The notes under the pieces are model-generated. The model saw nothing but the letters and a program-made list of their open reading frames with translations. It did no database searches and was not told the origin of the DNA. Made by a program: the position numbers and the translations under genes. From a virus: 29,837 bases of DNA. Numbering within the stretch: the stretch's first letter is position 1; each line of letters begins with the position of its first letter. The DNA is taken from positions 1-29,837 of the IMG/VR virus record IMGVR_UViG_3300032053_000362, one strand, 5' to 3'. This document shows, piece after piece, positions 6,640-14,799 of this stretch.

Positions 6640-8777
6640 CGCTTAGGACATGGAATAATAGCGAAACATGGTGCATCTTCAATCGTCGGATCAGATAATT
6701 TACCAAGATCGAATTGAACTGGAATAGGTCCGCCTCTATAAACAAGTGGGATTTCTATATTTTCTGGTAATTTTAAGAAAATTTCACTAGGAATATTTCC
6801 TTTTAATTCAATGACAGGCGGTATTCCTACAACTTGAATAGTATCAGGAATATCCGACGCATCAATAATAATTCTACTAGGAAGATTAACTGGCACTAAT
6901 TCAATAGAATTAGGAATATGAGATCCATCTATTACAATTTTACTGGGAAGATCATCTATATTTAATTTAATCGAATCTGGTAAATTGGTTTCATTAATTA
7001 TATGAATTTCATTTGGTATATTTTCGAATACATGAACTTCAATAACACTTGGGATGTTAGCAGACATTATTTCAATAGTAGATGGCACATTGTGCTTGAC
7101 CTCAATAGGTGAGAATCGAGGTGTCTTTACAACAATCTCCGATGGAATGCCCAGTGCAGTAACTACTGGATTTATGGTTTCAAAACTATCTGTAAACGTT
7201 TCTTCTAGCGTGCGCATTGGTTGTACCATACCTGGCTGAGCCCCAGCACAAGAAACATTAATGGTACAATTGCAATTTCCCCAATCTACACTAATGACAG
7301 GTGCATCTCCCCACTCCACAGAAAGACCAGGTGGTGTTCCCCACTCCACAGAAAGACCAGGTGGTGTTCCCCAAATTACCATAATTTCAGAAATACCTGT
7401 AATTGATTCTACCTCTACTATTGAAATACCTGTAATTGGTTCAACCTCTATCAATGAAATGCCAGTAATGGGTTCCACTTCTACTAATGAAATACCTATA
7501 ATTGGTTCTACTGTTATCGCTGATATGCCAATAATTACTATCGTTGATGGCATATCAACTGGCCCAAAATTAATGATGCTGGGAATATTGACATCACCAA
7601 AATTAATGATGCTTGGCATATCAACTGGTCCAAAATTAATGATACTTGGTATATTAACGGGTCCAAAATTAATGATACTTGGTATATTGACAGGTCCAAA
7701 ATTAATGATACTTGGTATATTAACGGGTCCAAAATTAATGATACTTGGTATATTAACAGGTCCAAAATTAATGATACTTGGTATATTGACAGGTCCAAAA
7801 TTAATGATACTTGGTATATTTAAAGGTCCAAACCAAATTATACTGGGTATATTTAAAGGTCCAAATGAAATTATACTGGGTATCTGGATGTTAATGTCTC
7901 CGATACTTATATTAATGTAAATTGAAGGAAAAGATCCAATATCCAAGTTTGGAATAATAATCGGCGGTGTTGTAAAATTTGTAGTAGGAATACTTAATTC
8001 CGGGAAATTAAGTTCTGGTAATTCTGGAATATCACATGTTGGAATTTCATAAGGTGGCGTATCGGTAGGTGGTGTTATTGGTATACTTGTAACTCGATCT
8101 GGAGTAGTTTGTATAAGAGTACAATCTTCACTTTGTACTGTTACCATAGGATCAACTGGTTTGTTTGGTGCATAAGCATGCGTACCAGATAAATCATATG
8201 TCCAATTGCCATCTCCAAAATCAATTTTAATATTAGTGTATGTACCAGTTAAACTAACTAAATAATCTGCTATCACTCCTTCACAAGGTTGATTTGTAGG
8301 TTCTTGAATATTAAAAGTAAAATTAATAGTCGCACAATTAAAATCATCAATACAATCTGGAATGCTTAAAGCTTCTATACGAGTAGCAACATCATCAACA
8401 AACTCTTCAACATTAATAATGGCTTCTACCAACTGATTATGATGTTCAGCAATAACAAATCCTCTCACCCAAGTTCCTGCGTAATTAAATCTTGTGGCAT
8501 TACCACCAATATTACGAGCACAACCTTTAAGGGTTATTACCTTCCCATTAATATTTTTTTCAACTGAGTCATAATAAAAAAGTTCTCCACTAATAGTTCC
8601 GAAGCCATTATTAGCCCATATCTCTGGGAAATTAGCAGCAACAGGCACAATGCTCATATCTTCTTCCCATGGCTGATTATCTACAGCGAGTCTTGTTTCT
8701 GCAGTATTATAAACCAGAAACAATGTTCTGTCGGTATCGAGTTGTAACGGATATAGTGGAACTGGAGGAAATGCCAT
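6636..8777 (-). CDS. Repeat fibre protein: docking module, PKD-like domain, 11-residue repeat shaft
   Basis: 713 residues in clear zones. Residues 1-130 form a module shared with the next two upstream genes (LDTDRTLFLV; VIAEHHNQLVEAI). Residues about 150-215 are PKD-like (DFGDG at 186-190). Residues 225-295 are a Pro/Thr-rich linker. Residues about 297-415 hold eleven copies of an 11-residue unit (consensus NIPSIINFGPV). Residues 417-465 hold about five GISLVEVEPIT-type 11-residue units, and 468-500 hold WGTPPGLSVE 10-residue units. Residues about 540-700 hold looser units of the form IPSxIxI. The regular hydrophobic/Pro/Gly pattern suggests an elongated beta-structured fibre shaft. A minus-strand neighbour six bases upstream and an ATGA overlap downstream place it mid-operon. 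No ribosome site is obvious. No cysteine-free receptor tip or enzyme motif is recognisable. Confidence 0.8.
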   Translation of the reverse strand: MAFPPVPLYPLQLDTDRTLFLVYNTAETRLAVDNQPWEEDMSIVPVAANFPEIWANNGFGTISGELFYYDSVEKNINGKVITLKGCARNIGGNATRFNYAGTWVRGFVIAEHHNQLVEAIINVEEFVDDVATRIEALSIPDCIDDFNCATINFTFNIQEPTNQPCEGVIADYLVSLTGTYTNIKIDFGDGNWTYDLSGTHAYAPNKPVDPMVTVQSEDCTLIQTTPDRVTSIPITPPTDTPPYEIPTCDIPELPELNFPELSIPTTNFTTPPIIIPNLDIGSFPSIYINISIGDINIQIPSIISFGPLNIPSIIWFGPLNIPSIINFGPVNIPSIINFGPVNIPSIINFGPVNIPSIINFGPVNIPSIINFGPVNIPSIINFGPVDMPSIINFGDVNIPSIINFGPVDMPSTIVIIGISAITVEPIIGISLVEVEPITGISLIEVEPITGISIVEVESITGISEIMVIWGTPPGLSVEWGTPPGLSVEWGDAPVISVDWGNCNCTINVSCAGAQPGMVQPMRTLEETFTDSFETINPVVTALGIPSEIVVKTPRFSPIEVKHNVPSTIEIMSANIPSVIEVHVFENIPNEIHIINETNLPDSIKLNIDDLPSKIVIDGSHIPNSIELVPVNLPSRIIIDASDIPDTIQVVGIPPVIELKGNIPSEIFLKLPENIEIPLVYRGGPIPVQFDLGKLSDPTIEDAPCFAIIPCPKR
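7309..7368 (-). repeat. Exact 30-bp direct duplication
   Basis: Two identical adjacent 30-base copies (7309-7338 and 7339-7368) encode GTPPGLSVEW twice within the fibre gene. The lack of any silent difference points to a recent duplication. Confidence 0.9.
7533..7890 (-). repeat. Tandem 33-bp repeat array coding 11-residue units
   Basis: About eleven units of 33 bases, nearly identical between about 7614 and 7811 and diverging towards both ends. Each encodes one 11-residue step (N/D-I/M-P-S-I-I-x-F-G-P/D-V/L). The central units differ mostly by synonymous changes (for example gtattaacg against gtattgaca), as expected for unequal exchange followed by homogenisation. Confidence 0.9.
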
Positions 8778-8783
8778 AATTTT

Positions 8784-11078
8784 TTAATACATACCAATCA
8801 AAAATTGAGTGTTTTTTCTTGTATACCAGCCTGGTCTAGGACCTATATTACTAAAAGTAAGATCCAGACTACTAAATTTAATAAATGCATATTGACTGTA
8901 GTCATAACTTAGATATGCTGTTCGATCTCCATTAGTTGTCGCCAATAATGTATTGACAGGATCATCAAATCCAATTATTGTTGAATCTTGCAATGAACGA
9001 AAAGAAGCAGAGCTGGCCACCGCACCGCCCGTTTCCCAGGTATTAGATGTAGTATTAAAAGCAGAAATATTTCCTGTATTATTGAAAAAAAACAACCCAT
9101 CCGATAATGCAACTAATTGCCCTTCAACTTTTACCGGTCCTGCCATATCTGTTAATTTAGCAATAGTTTGAAACTCATTGGTAAGAATACCTTCAGTTTT
9201 ATAAAAACTTTTTATACGGAAAAAGCTCCCCACAGCATCATTTCTTAAAAAATAACCAGAATTATCCTTCCATGTAGCACGATACGCAGCAAAATGACCA
9301 TAAGTAGAATCCCCTGTTATAGGATCATAAATTTCAATATGTTCCTGTAGATCTTGCGCTCCATTAGTATAATCACTTAATGCTATTGCTGTGTTAACAT
9401 TAGTCAATGTCAATAAATCATAGGTTGATTTTACTTGATAAGAATAACTATGAAATGGAATAGACCCAGAAGTGTAATCTGCTCCTAAAATAAAATAGCT
9501 GTGAGTATTAGAATTTAAATTCACCCAATTCCATGGTCTTTTAATAGCAGTATGAGAAGTATAGGTATCCTCAAACCCATTGTATTCTGAAACTTTTATT
9601 TCATGGTCTGTATATACTCCAGGTATCGGCAGTGCAGATCCTTGTCCTGCCCAGTAAATCAAACTTGTGCCTCCCGATCCTGAATCAGTGGTGCCTCTAG
9701 GACAAAATCCTACATTCCTACGAAATTCTGTTTTGGCTTGATATTCATTTGCCGTGCCTGTTAAGAAAGATTCATCCCTGTTAATATTCACGGTATGAGT
9801 AGCTGTTTTAAAAGTTTCACTTAATAAACCAAATTCATGTGCTGTTGCAAGTCCATTTTTTGTCAAATAATCTAATGGACTGTAGTTACCCACAGGATCA
9901 GCAGTTGGAAATGTCCAAAGCCATATATTTTGATTTTCTACAACGTCAATAGAATCTGAATATTTTGTAATACGATATGCACCAAAATCAGTATCTACTC
10001 TTAAAATAATGTCATAAATTCCACCAATACTATATAAACCTTTTGCATTATCTTGATTGCTATGCGTTAAATCATCCCCCAATGACCAAGTATATTCATC
10101 TATTGGATCACGAGGGTTGCTTCCTATCATTTCCTCGCCAGCATAAGATCTACCCGTGGACGGGTTAATGCCTGAAGGAATCTCTACAGAAATTAATGTA
10201 TCCATTGGTGACCTAATAGTTGGCGGTGTAATATAAGGACCACCCGATGGAACACCAGAAGTTGTAATCTGCCCAACAGTTGGTACAAAATCAATAACCG
10301 CTTCATCAGGTGCAGGAATTCTAGCATTAATGAAACTGGGAAGTACAATTGTATCCGTACCATATGTATTACTTACTGTAAGAGTTACATTATAATAACC
10401 TGGAGAATAATAAATGTGTGATACAGTTCTAAAGTGTGTAACAGAAATATCCTGCCAACTTATAGAAATATTTGATGTGGTGTAATCCCCAAAATTCCAA
10501 GTATATACCACATCTCCATTACCTAAACGAAAACTCTCATCAGTAAAAGTTATATCCAAAGGCACAAGTCCCATAACTTTATTTGATGTAAACCATGCTT
10601 TTGGAGTAAACACTAATTTTGTCAAAAAATTAAGTCTACCTTCTATTGTTGCACCAAATGGCACTGTATCTGTTGTGCCTTTGACACCCACAAATTCCTG
10701 AATGGCTATAATTGCATTTTTAATTGCATTATGATGTTGAGCAATTACATTTAAGGTTACATTTGTAAAATCCTTGGGTTTAGACACAACAGGAAAATTA
10801 GGCAAAGCTTCTAAATCAGTAAATGTGGTGCTTGTTTTAGATCCATAATGAAGACTTATGGCTCGATCATCTATGTCGCTACATTGTTCCGTTAATGTAA
10901 TAATACCCGTTGGTGGGAAATATGACATAACATTATCCTCATCATAAACAATGATGTTTGTATCCCCAGGTGTGTAATCTTCAGCTAATTTTACACGCAG
11001 TGAATCATGAACTAGATATAGGTTTGTATCTGTATCTAAAGCATTTGAATAACTGCTTATTATATTTGGAATTGTCAA
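8784..11078 (-). CDS. PKD-domain tail fibre/adhesin with large C-terminal domain
   Basis: 764 residues. Starts at TTG 11078, which overlaps the preceding stop (TTGA) and has AAGGGG about ten bases upstream. The N-terminus (LDTDTNLYLV) aligns with the other two fibre proteins, supporting this start. The shared module ends with VIAQHHNAIKNAIIAIQEFV (about residues 112-131). Two PKD-type domains follow, at about 165-250 (VYTWNFGDYT, HIYYSPGYYNVTLTV) and about 320-380 (YTWSLGDD, YSIGGIYDIILRV). The remaining ~380 residues are unassigned and rich in Tyr, Thr, Ser and Asn. A part near the end (LSDGLFFFNNTGNISAFNTT) looks like propeller blades. Most likely a surface-exposed host-binding fibre. The receptor is unknown. 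Confidence 0.8.
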   Translation of the reverse strand: MTIPNIISSYSNALDTDTNLYLVHDSLRVKLAEDYTPGDTNIIVYDEDNVMSYFPPTGIITLTEQCSDIDDRAISLHYGSKTSTTFTDLEALPNFPVVSKPKDFTNVTLNVIAQHHNAIKNAIIAIQEFVGVKGTTDTVPFGATIEGRLNFLTKLVFTPKAWFTSNKVMGLVPLDITFTDESFRLGNGDVVYTWNFGDYTTSNISISWQDISVTHFRTVSHIYYSPGYYNVTLTVSNTYGTDTIVLPSFINARIPAPDEAVIDFVPTVGQITTSGVPSGGPYITPPTIRSPMDTLISVEIPSGINPSTGRSYAGEEMIGSNPRDPIDEYTWSLGDDLTHSNQDNAKGLYSIGGIYDIILRVDTDFGAYRITKYSDSIDVVENQNIWLWTFPTADPVGNYSPLDYLTKNGLATAHEFGLLSETFKTATHTVNINRDESFLTGTANEYQAKTEFRRNVGFCPRGTTDSGSGGTSLIYWAGQGSALPIPGVYTDHEIKVSEYNGFEDTYTSHTAIKRPWNWVNLNSNTHSYFILGADYTSGSIPFHSYSYQVKSTYDLLTLTNVNTAIALSDYTNGAQDLQEHIEIYDPITGDSTYGHFAAYRATWKDNSGYFLRNDAVGSFFRIKSFYKTEGILTNEFQTIAKLTDMAGPVKVEGQLVALSDGLFFFNNTGNISAFNTTSNTWETGGAVASSASFRSLQDSTIIGFDDPVNTLLATTNGDRTAYLSYDYSQYAFIKFSSLDLTFSNIGPRPGWYTRKNTQFLIGMY

Positions 11079-12163
11079 ATTACTGTAACCCCTTCAGTTA
11101 AAAACACCCTCTTGTATGATTGATCTGAAAATACACAAATAAGGGTTGGATCATACGATCCTGATGCATCGTAAATGTGTGTGGTAGTATGAACATTTGG
11201 ATCGCTTATAGTTGTAGTTTGTCCATCTCCAAAACTCCAAAATCTTTGACTAATGTCACCAGAAGTTTGGTCTACGAAAAGAAAAGTTGCTGGATTTACC
11301 CCCAAACTTAATGCGGTTTGTCTGGAATAAGCTGGAATTGTGAGATCTGTTTGAGTAATATAAAAAAATGGCATTACATATGAATCATCTACCTGAATGT
11401 AATTATTTTTAGTGCCAATCCCTTGTCCTCCAGTAGTTGTAATAATATTCAACGAAATTGTATAATATCCCTCTGTATTATAAGTATGAATTGGACTGCG
11501 TTCAATTGAGGTACTTCCATCTCCGAAATCCCATAAACAACGTAATACATTAACTTCAGAAAAATTTTGAAATCTTACTGACAAAGGAGAACCACCTGTA
11601 ATTGGATATGCTCTAAAAATTGGTCTTGGTGACAAGAATTTATTTTCTAATGCCTTAAGAATACCATTCAAAGAGGTAGCTGAAGGATTGACACTTGTTC
11701 CAATATATGTTTCAATATTGACAATTGCATCTTTAACTGCATTATGATGTTCCGCTAATACAGCACAACTAACAACGGTGTCTTTTGACCATTGGCTTTG
11801 TCTAGAACCTGCAAATCCTCTTTGTAATGATTTAAATGTATTTGAAGTGCGTTCACCATAATAAATTAACTCAGCATTTCCAGATGCTCCGGGTACACCA
11901 GAATAATTTAATAAATCAGGACTGGGTTCATTAGCTGAAATAACGGCCCTGGCTGGACCTACACGAATTAATCCCGTAGACGGAAAAGAACTAGCATTAT
12001 TAACAACAATATAAGTTCCATTTACAGGTAATGTTTGCTTTAATGTGGTCGCAGCATTATTTTTAGCCTCGTATAGAGTATCTTTGGTATCAATAGCCTC
12101 AGGGAAAACTGATAACATTCCAGTAGTATAGCCATCGTCAAGTGATGATATTCTATCAGTCAT
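11075..12163 (-). CDS. PKD-domain tail fibre protein, short paralogue
   Basis: 362 residues. It carries the same N-terminal module as its two downstream neighbours (IDTKDTLYEA at about 24-33; VLAEHHNAVKDAIVNIETYI at 135-154), then two PKD domains with clear WDFGDG (211-216) and WSFGDG (309-314) motifs, and ends right after the second. It has no C-terminal tip domain, so it may be a base or spacer for the longer fibres. ATG 12163 overlaps the preceding gene by eight bases, and its own stop overlaps the next start. PKD domains are Ig-like folds used as spacers or adhesins on surfaces. Confidence 0.8.
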   Translation of the reverse strand: MTDRISSLDDGYTTGMLSVFPEAIDTKDTLYEAKNNAATTLKQTLPVNGTYIVVNNASSFPSTGLIRVGPARAVISANEPSPDLLNYSGVPGASGNAELIYYGERTSNTFKSLQRGFAGSRQSQWSKDTVVSCAVLAEHHNAVKDAIVNIETYIGTSVNPSATSLNGILKALENKFLSPRPIFRAYPITGGSPLSVRFQNFSEVNVLRCLWDFGDGSTSIERSPIHTYNTEGYYTISLNIITTTGGQGIGTKNNYIQVDDSYVMPFFYITQTDLTIPAYSRQTALSLGVNPATFLFVDQTSGDISQRFWSFGDGQTTTISDPNVHTTTHIYDASGSYDPTLICVFSDQSYKRVFLTEGVTVI

Positions 12164-12776
12164 TGGGTTTTCCGATCATTTTTCGCTCTATCGCTTGTAA
12201 AAATTGTTGTTTCACCGGCATGTCATCCATTAAACACATAGTTGTTCTGGCAAGATCCACATCGGCAGGTGTACCAGTAAGGGCTCTAAACCTAAATTCT
12301 TGCGCAATCTTTTCATTCCAATATTCTTTCTGAGATTCCATGTCATCGAATGGCTTTAATTTTTCTTTTTTCTCTAAAGAATTAAATGCTTCAAGGAAAA
12401 ATACAGCCTCTTCTTGCACCTCTTTTAATTTCTTTTCTAAACTTATAATTGTAGTTTTAGTAGCCGTTTTTCTTCTTTCTAATTTTTTGGTTTTTAATTC
12501 TACCTCTCTTGTATTTAGTTTTTCTACATCAAATTCACCTTTTTTAATTTCAATATCAAGCAATTCTAAGTTGTCATGACAATCCTCTATTTCCATCTGA
12601 ATGGCTTCGATTGATTCACATCGAGATTGTAATTCCCTTAAACATCTCCACAACTTCGACTGATGTGTGGGCTCCTTGTTAATAATAAAATATTTCATTT
12701 GGAAAAAACTATGACGATTTACTATATTTTCCTTATTCAATAATTCACACATTTCTTTATAAATATCTCTTGACAT
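12156..12776 (-). CDS. Coiled-coil protein, first gene of fibre operon
   Basis: 206 residues from ATG 12776, chosen because a strong GAAGGAG site precedes it. A longer frame to 12854 would run through the divergent promoter region. Residues about 50-160 are dense in Glu, Lys and Leu with heptad-like spacing (EIKKGEFDVEKLNTREVELK; ISLEKKLKEVQEEAVFFLEA), giving a long coiled coil. The C-terminal part (RALTGTPADVDLARTTMCLM) is shorter and globular. No family recognised. As leader of the operon that makes three fibres it could be an assembly or chaperone-type protein, which is only inference from position. Confidence 0.75.
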   Translation of the reverse strand: MSRDIYKEMCELLNKENIVNRHSFFQMKYFIINKEPTHQSKLWRCLRELQSRCESIEAIQMEIEDCHDNLELLDIEIKKGEFDVEKLNTREVELKTKKLERRKTATKTTIISLEKKLKEVQEEAVFFLEAFNSLEKKEKLKPFDDMESQKEYWNEKIAQEFRFRALTGTPADVDLARTTMCLMDDMPVKQQFLQAIERKMIGKPND

Positions 12777-12803
12777 ATTGTCTCCTTCTTGTAATAATTT
12801 AGT

Positions 12804-13604
12804 ATGAATGTGGAAAACTTCTCTTATAATTATAACATGAATATTGTAGATCAATTTATTCTGGGAAGATGGGAAGAAATCCTACCTCAGGTTATCGATG
12901 AATCGTTTAATTTAATATATACCGATCCTCCATACGGCATGTCTTATAAAAGCAATATTCCAGGATGCAAGAAATGGAATAAAACAGGAGAAACAGAATC
13001 AAAATTTGAAAATCATATAATGGGGGATAATGAAGGAAGCATAGATTGGAAAAAATTGGCAGAACAATGTTTGAGAATTTTAAAAAATAATTCTTTTTTA
13101 TTCCTTCATGGAAATATAGAAGATGTTGTTATTAAGCATGCACACCATTTTATGGAAGCTGGATTCAAATATAAAGGAACAGTTTCTTGGAACAAAAGAT
13201 TTGCAATAGGTGGGGACTTAAAAGGTGCCATGAAAAGGTCTTGGGAACCGATTCTTTATTTTGCAAAAGGCAAACCTGCTTTTAATCCAATCGAGGTCAT
13301 GAGAAAAGGAAAATTAAAAATTAAAAAAAGAATTGAGGAAATAGGCCCAGATTGGGAATTCATGCTAAAGGATTACGAGAAAGTGGGTTTTCCAACTCAA
13401 AAACCTATGGCACTAGCTAAACAGATAATCAGACTTACCACCAAAGAGGGGGATCTAATATGCGACCCCTTCTTTGGTAGTGGAACATTTGCCCTGGCAG
13501 CAGTAGAAACAGGTAGGCATTTTCTCGCTATCGAGGCAGATCCAGCGGTTTTTGAGAAATTCAGAGGTCGAATCTGTTTGCAGAGTTTTGGGCAGTCAGG
13601 CTGA
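12804..13604 (+). CDS. DNA methyltransferase (DPPY type, N6/N4 family)
   Basis: 266 residues (255 if started at ATG 12837, which matches the usual N-terminus better; neither start has a good ribosome site). Catalytic motif IV YTDPPYGMSY lies at about residues 39-48 and the SAM-binding motif I DPFFGSGTFALAA at 221-233, so the order is IV before I (beta-type). A FPTQKP motif lies near 197-201. The enzyme transfers a methyl group from SAM to an exocyclic amino group, most likely adenine given DPPY. The recognition sequence cannot be read from the sequence. No nuclease lies beside it, so it may be an orphan that protects phage DNA or regulates genes. It is divergent from the fibre operon. Confidence 0.88.
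   Translation: MNVENFSYNYNMNIVDQFILGRWEEILPQVIDESFNLIYTDPPYGMSYKSNIPGCKKWNKTGETESKFENHIMGDNEGSIDWKKLAEQCLRILKNNSFLFLHGNIEDVVIKHAHHFMEAGFKYKGTVSWNKRFAIGGDLKGAMKRSWEPILYFAKGKPAFNPIEVMRKGKLKIKKRIEEIGPDWEFMLKDYEKVGFPTQKPMALAKQIIRLTTKEGDLICDPFFGSGTFALAAVETGRHFLAIEADPAVFEKFRGRICLQSFGQSG
12825..12834. promoter_or_regulatory. Palindromic -10-like element TATAATTATA (divergent region)
   Basis: The 10-base palindrome contains a TATAAT reading on both strands and lies between the fibre operon start (12776) and the methyltransferase start (12804 or 12837). The same sequence occurs at 16304-16313 in the other divergent region. No convincing -35 box is seen. If used on the plus strand it would favour the ATG at 12837. 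Confidence 0.35.
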
Positions 13605-13621
13605 ATTCCAGGAATTTTCAG
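13601..13621. promoter_or_regulatory. Dyad AATTCC-A-GGAATT upstream of promoter
   Basis: An inverted repeat, CTGAATTCCAGGAATTTTCA and one more G, just after the methyltransferase stop and nine bases before the -35 box of the following cassette. The loop is too short for a hairpin, so a protein-binding site is the better reading. No regulator is identified. Confidence 0.3.
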
Positions 13622-13629
13622 AAAGTTGG

Positions 13630-13657
13630 TTGCAAATCCAAGAAGCTGCAGTATACT
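13630..13657 (+). promoter_or_regulatory. Sigma70-type promoter of the unknown 348-residue gene
   Basis: TTGCAA (13630-13635), a 16-base spacer and TATACT (13652-13657), 44 bases before the start codon. It is one of the two best -35/-10 pairs found in the window. Confidence 0.6.
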
Positions 13658-13679
13658 TTAGTAGTTGAAATCTACTAAA
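13657..13679 (+). promoter_or_regulatory. 8-bp inverted repeat at the transcript start (operator or 5' hairpin)
   Basis: TTTAGTAG and CTACTAAA form a perfect 8-base inverted repeat around seven bases, starting at the last base of the -10 box. It could be an operator or a 5' leader hairpin. It is followed by a T-run (13684-13689) and then AAGGAG. Confidence 0.45.
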
Positions 13680-13701
13680 CCTGTTTTTTAAGGAGCCAAG
13701 T

Positions 13702-14748
13702 ATGTTTTTCAGAATCGATCCACCTAAAGACTGGACTGGAAAAATCCCAGGAGGTAATCGAGAATTACCAACAAAACCTGGACGTACTATTTGTCGAGTA
13801 CGAGACCACATCGTTTGGAGTCATGATGACTCGCTTGCATTCTATATCCACAATCGTGGAGGCGTGGAGCGGCCATTGGTAGGAAAGCGGACGGTTGATA
13901 GTATACGCACAGATTTTCACCCTTGGTCTTATGCTGGAATTGTGGTGGCACTTGTCGATGGCGCACTACGGGAGAGATACCAGTTAAGTGAAGCCCATAA
14001 AGGGCTTATGGCTGATGGCCATGGTAGCCTTATGGGCCTCAACCAGAGGCTGTTTGATGGCAACTTAAGTAAAGAAGAGTTAGATTCAGAAACATTCCTT
14101 ACTGTTACCCCGCCCGAAGAATTTTTAACAACTTATACTCACCGTAATATTCATAGCCCGCAGACAATTGGACAAACGCTTGCCAGCCCAGATTTGCTTT
14201 ATGGGGCTATTATTGAGGATGAAATTCAGCCCTTGCTAAATGACTTGGCGGTACAAGCTTTAGCAGACAAACCTGCCAAGCTGCTGCCCCAAATTTCTTA
14301 TGTTTTAACATCTTGGCCATCCCGAGATTATGTTGATGTGTTCTGTTCTCGAACAGATAGCAAGCCAAGATCTATCCTGCCTGCTGGAAGCATTGACTTG
14401 GGACTGACAAGCAAAGATTATGCAAGCCTTGCAGATGCTATTAATTTTTACGGAAATTATGTTGCCCGTCTCACAGAAGCAGTTGGAGAGAAGGACGTAG
14501 CTTGTTTGAAAGAATCACTCGGAACAGTGCAAGGTTCTGGTCCTTTCTTTGGTGTGATTTTGTGTGATTATTTAAAGAAAGATCCAACTTTGATTCCAAA
14601 AGATCGGAAGGTGGGGATTTTTGTTAGACAGAGCGTCAGAAGACTTGTGGGCTTAGCGCAATTATGCCCACAAATTACCCATGGTGGAAATGCCAATATT
14701 ACTAACATCATTTTCAAAATAGAACAGCTAATTCACAAACATAGTTAA
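13702..14748 (+). CDS. Unknown 348-residue protein in a self-contained cassette
   Basis: ATG 13702 follows a strong AAGGAG site. It has its own sigma70-type promoter, inverted repeat and a strong terminator 13 bases after the stop. I recognise no family. Visible features are an N-terminal segment FFRIDPPKDWTGKIPGG, a central RDHIVWSHDDSLAFYIHNRG, HRNIHSPQTIG, a repeat-free alpha/beta body (TVQGSGPFFGVILCDYLKKD) and a basic C-terminus. No signal peptide or membrane span. Base composition stands out: G+C is 32 of 60 in line 13861-13920 and 29 of 60 in 14461-14520, against 17 of 60 in 16741-16800. This fits recent acquisition or strong expression. It may be an accessory ('moron') gene, for example for host interaction, but no function can be assigned. 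Confidence 0.8.
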   Translation: MFFRIDPPKDWTGKIPGGNRELPTKPGRTICRVRDHIVWSHDDSLAFYIHNRGGVERPLVGKRTVDSIRTDFHPWSYAGIVVALVDGALRERYQLSEAHKGLMADGHGSLMGLNQRLFDGNLSKEELDSETFLTVTPPEEFLTTYTHRNIHSPQTIGQTLASPDLLYGAIIEDEIQPLLNDLAVQALADKPAKLLPQISYVLTSWPSRDYVDVFCSRTDSKPRSILPAGSIDLGLTSKDYASLADAINFYGNYVARLTEAVGEKDVACLKESLGTVQGSGPFFGVILCDYLKKDPTLIPKDRKVGIFVRQSVRRLVGLAQLCPQITHGGNANITNIIFKIEQLIHKHS

Positions 14749-14761
14749 TAAATTACTAATC

Positions 14762-14799
14762 ACAAAAACAGCGGGTTTTTAAAAACCCGCTGTTTTTGT
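14762..14799. terminator. Perfect 19-bp-arm bidirectional terminator
   Basis: A perfect palindrome with arms ACAAAAACAGCGGGTTTTT and complement, a GC-rich core and T-runs on both strands. It serves the plus-strand unknown gene and probably the convergent minus-strand gene ending at 14920. Confidence 0.92.

Noticed and set aside
7261-7920. Long plus-strand frame of 219 codons across the fibre repeats
   Set aside because: It is the antisense reading of the 33-bp array, whose repeated units happen to lack stops. The minus-strand protein has domains and operon context, the antisense one has neither.
12777-12854. Extended N-terminus of the coiled-coil gene
   Set aside because: The extra 26 residues have no ribosome site and run through the divergent promoter area, while ATG 12776 has GAAGGAG.
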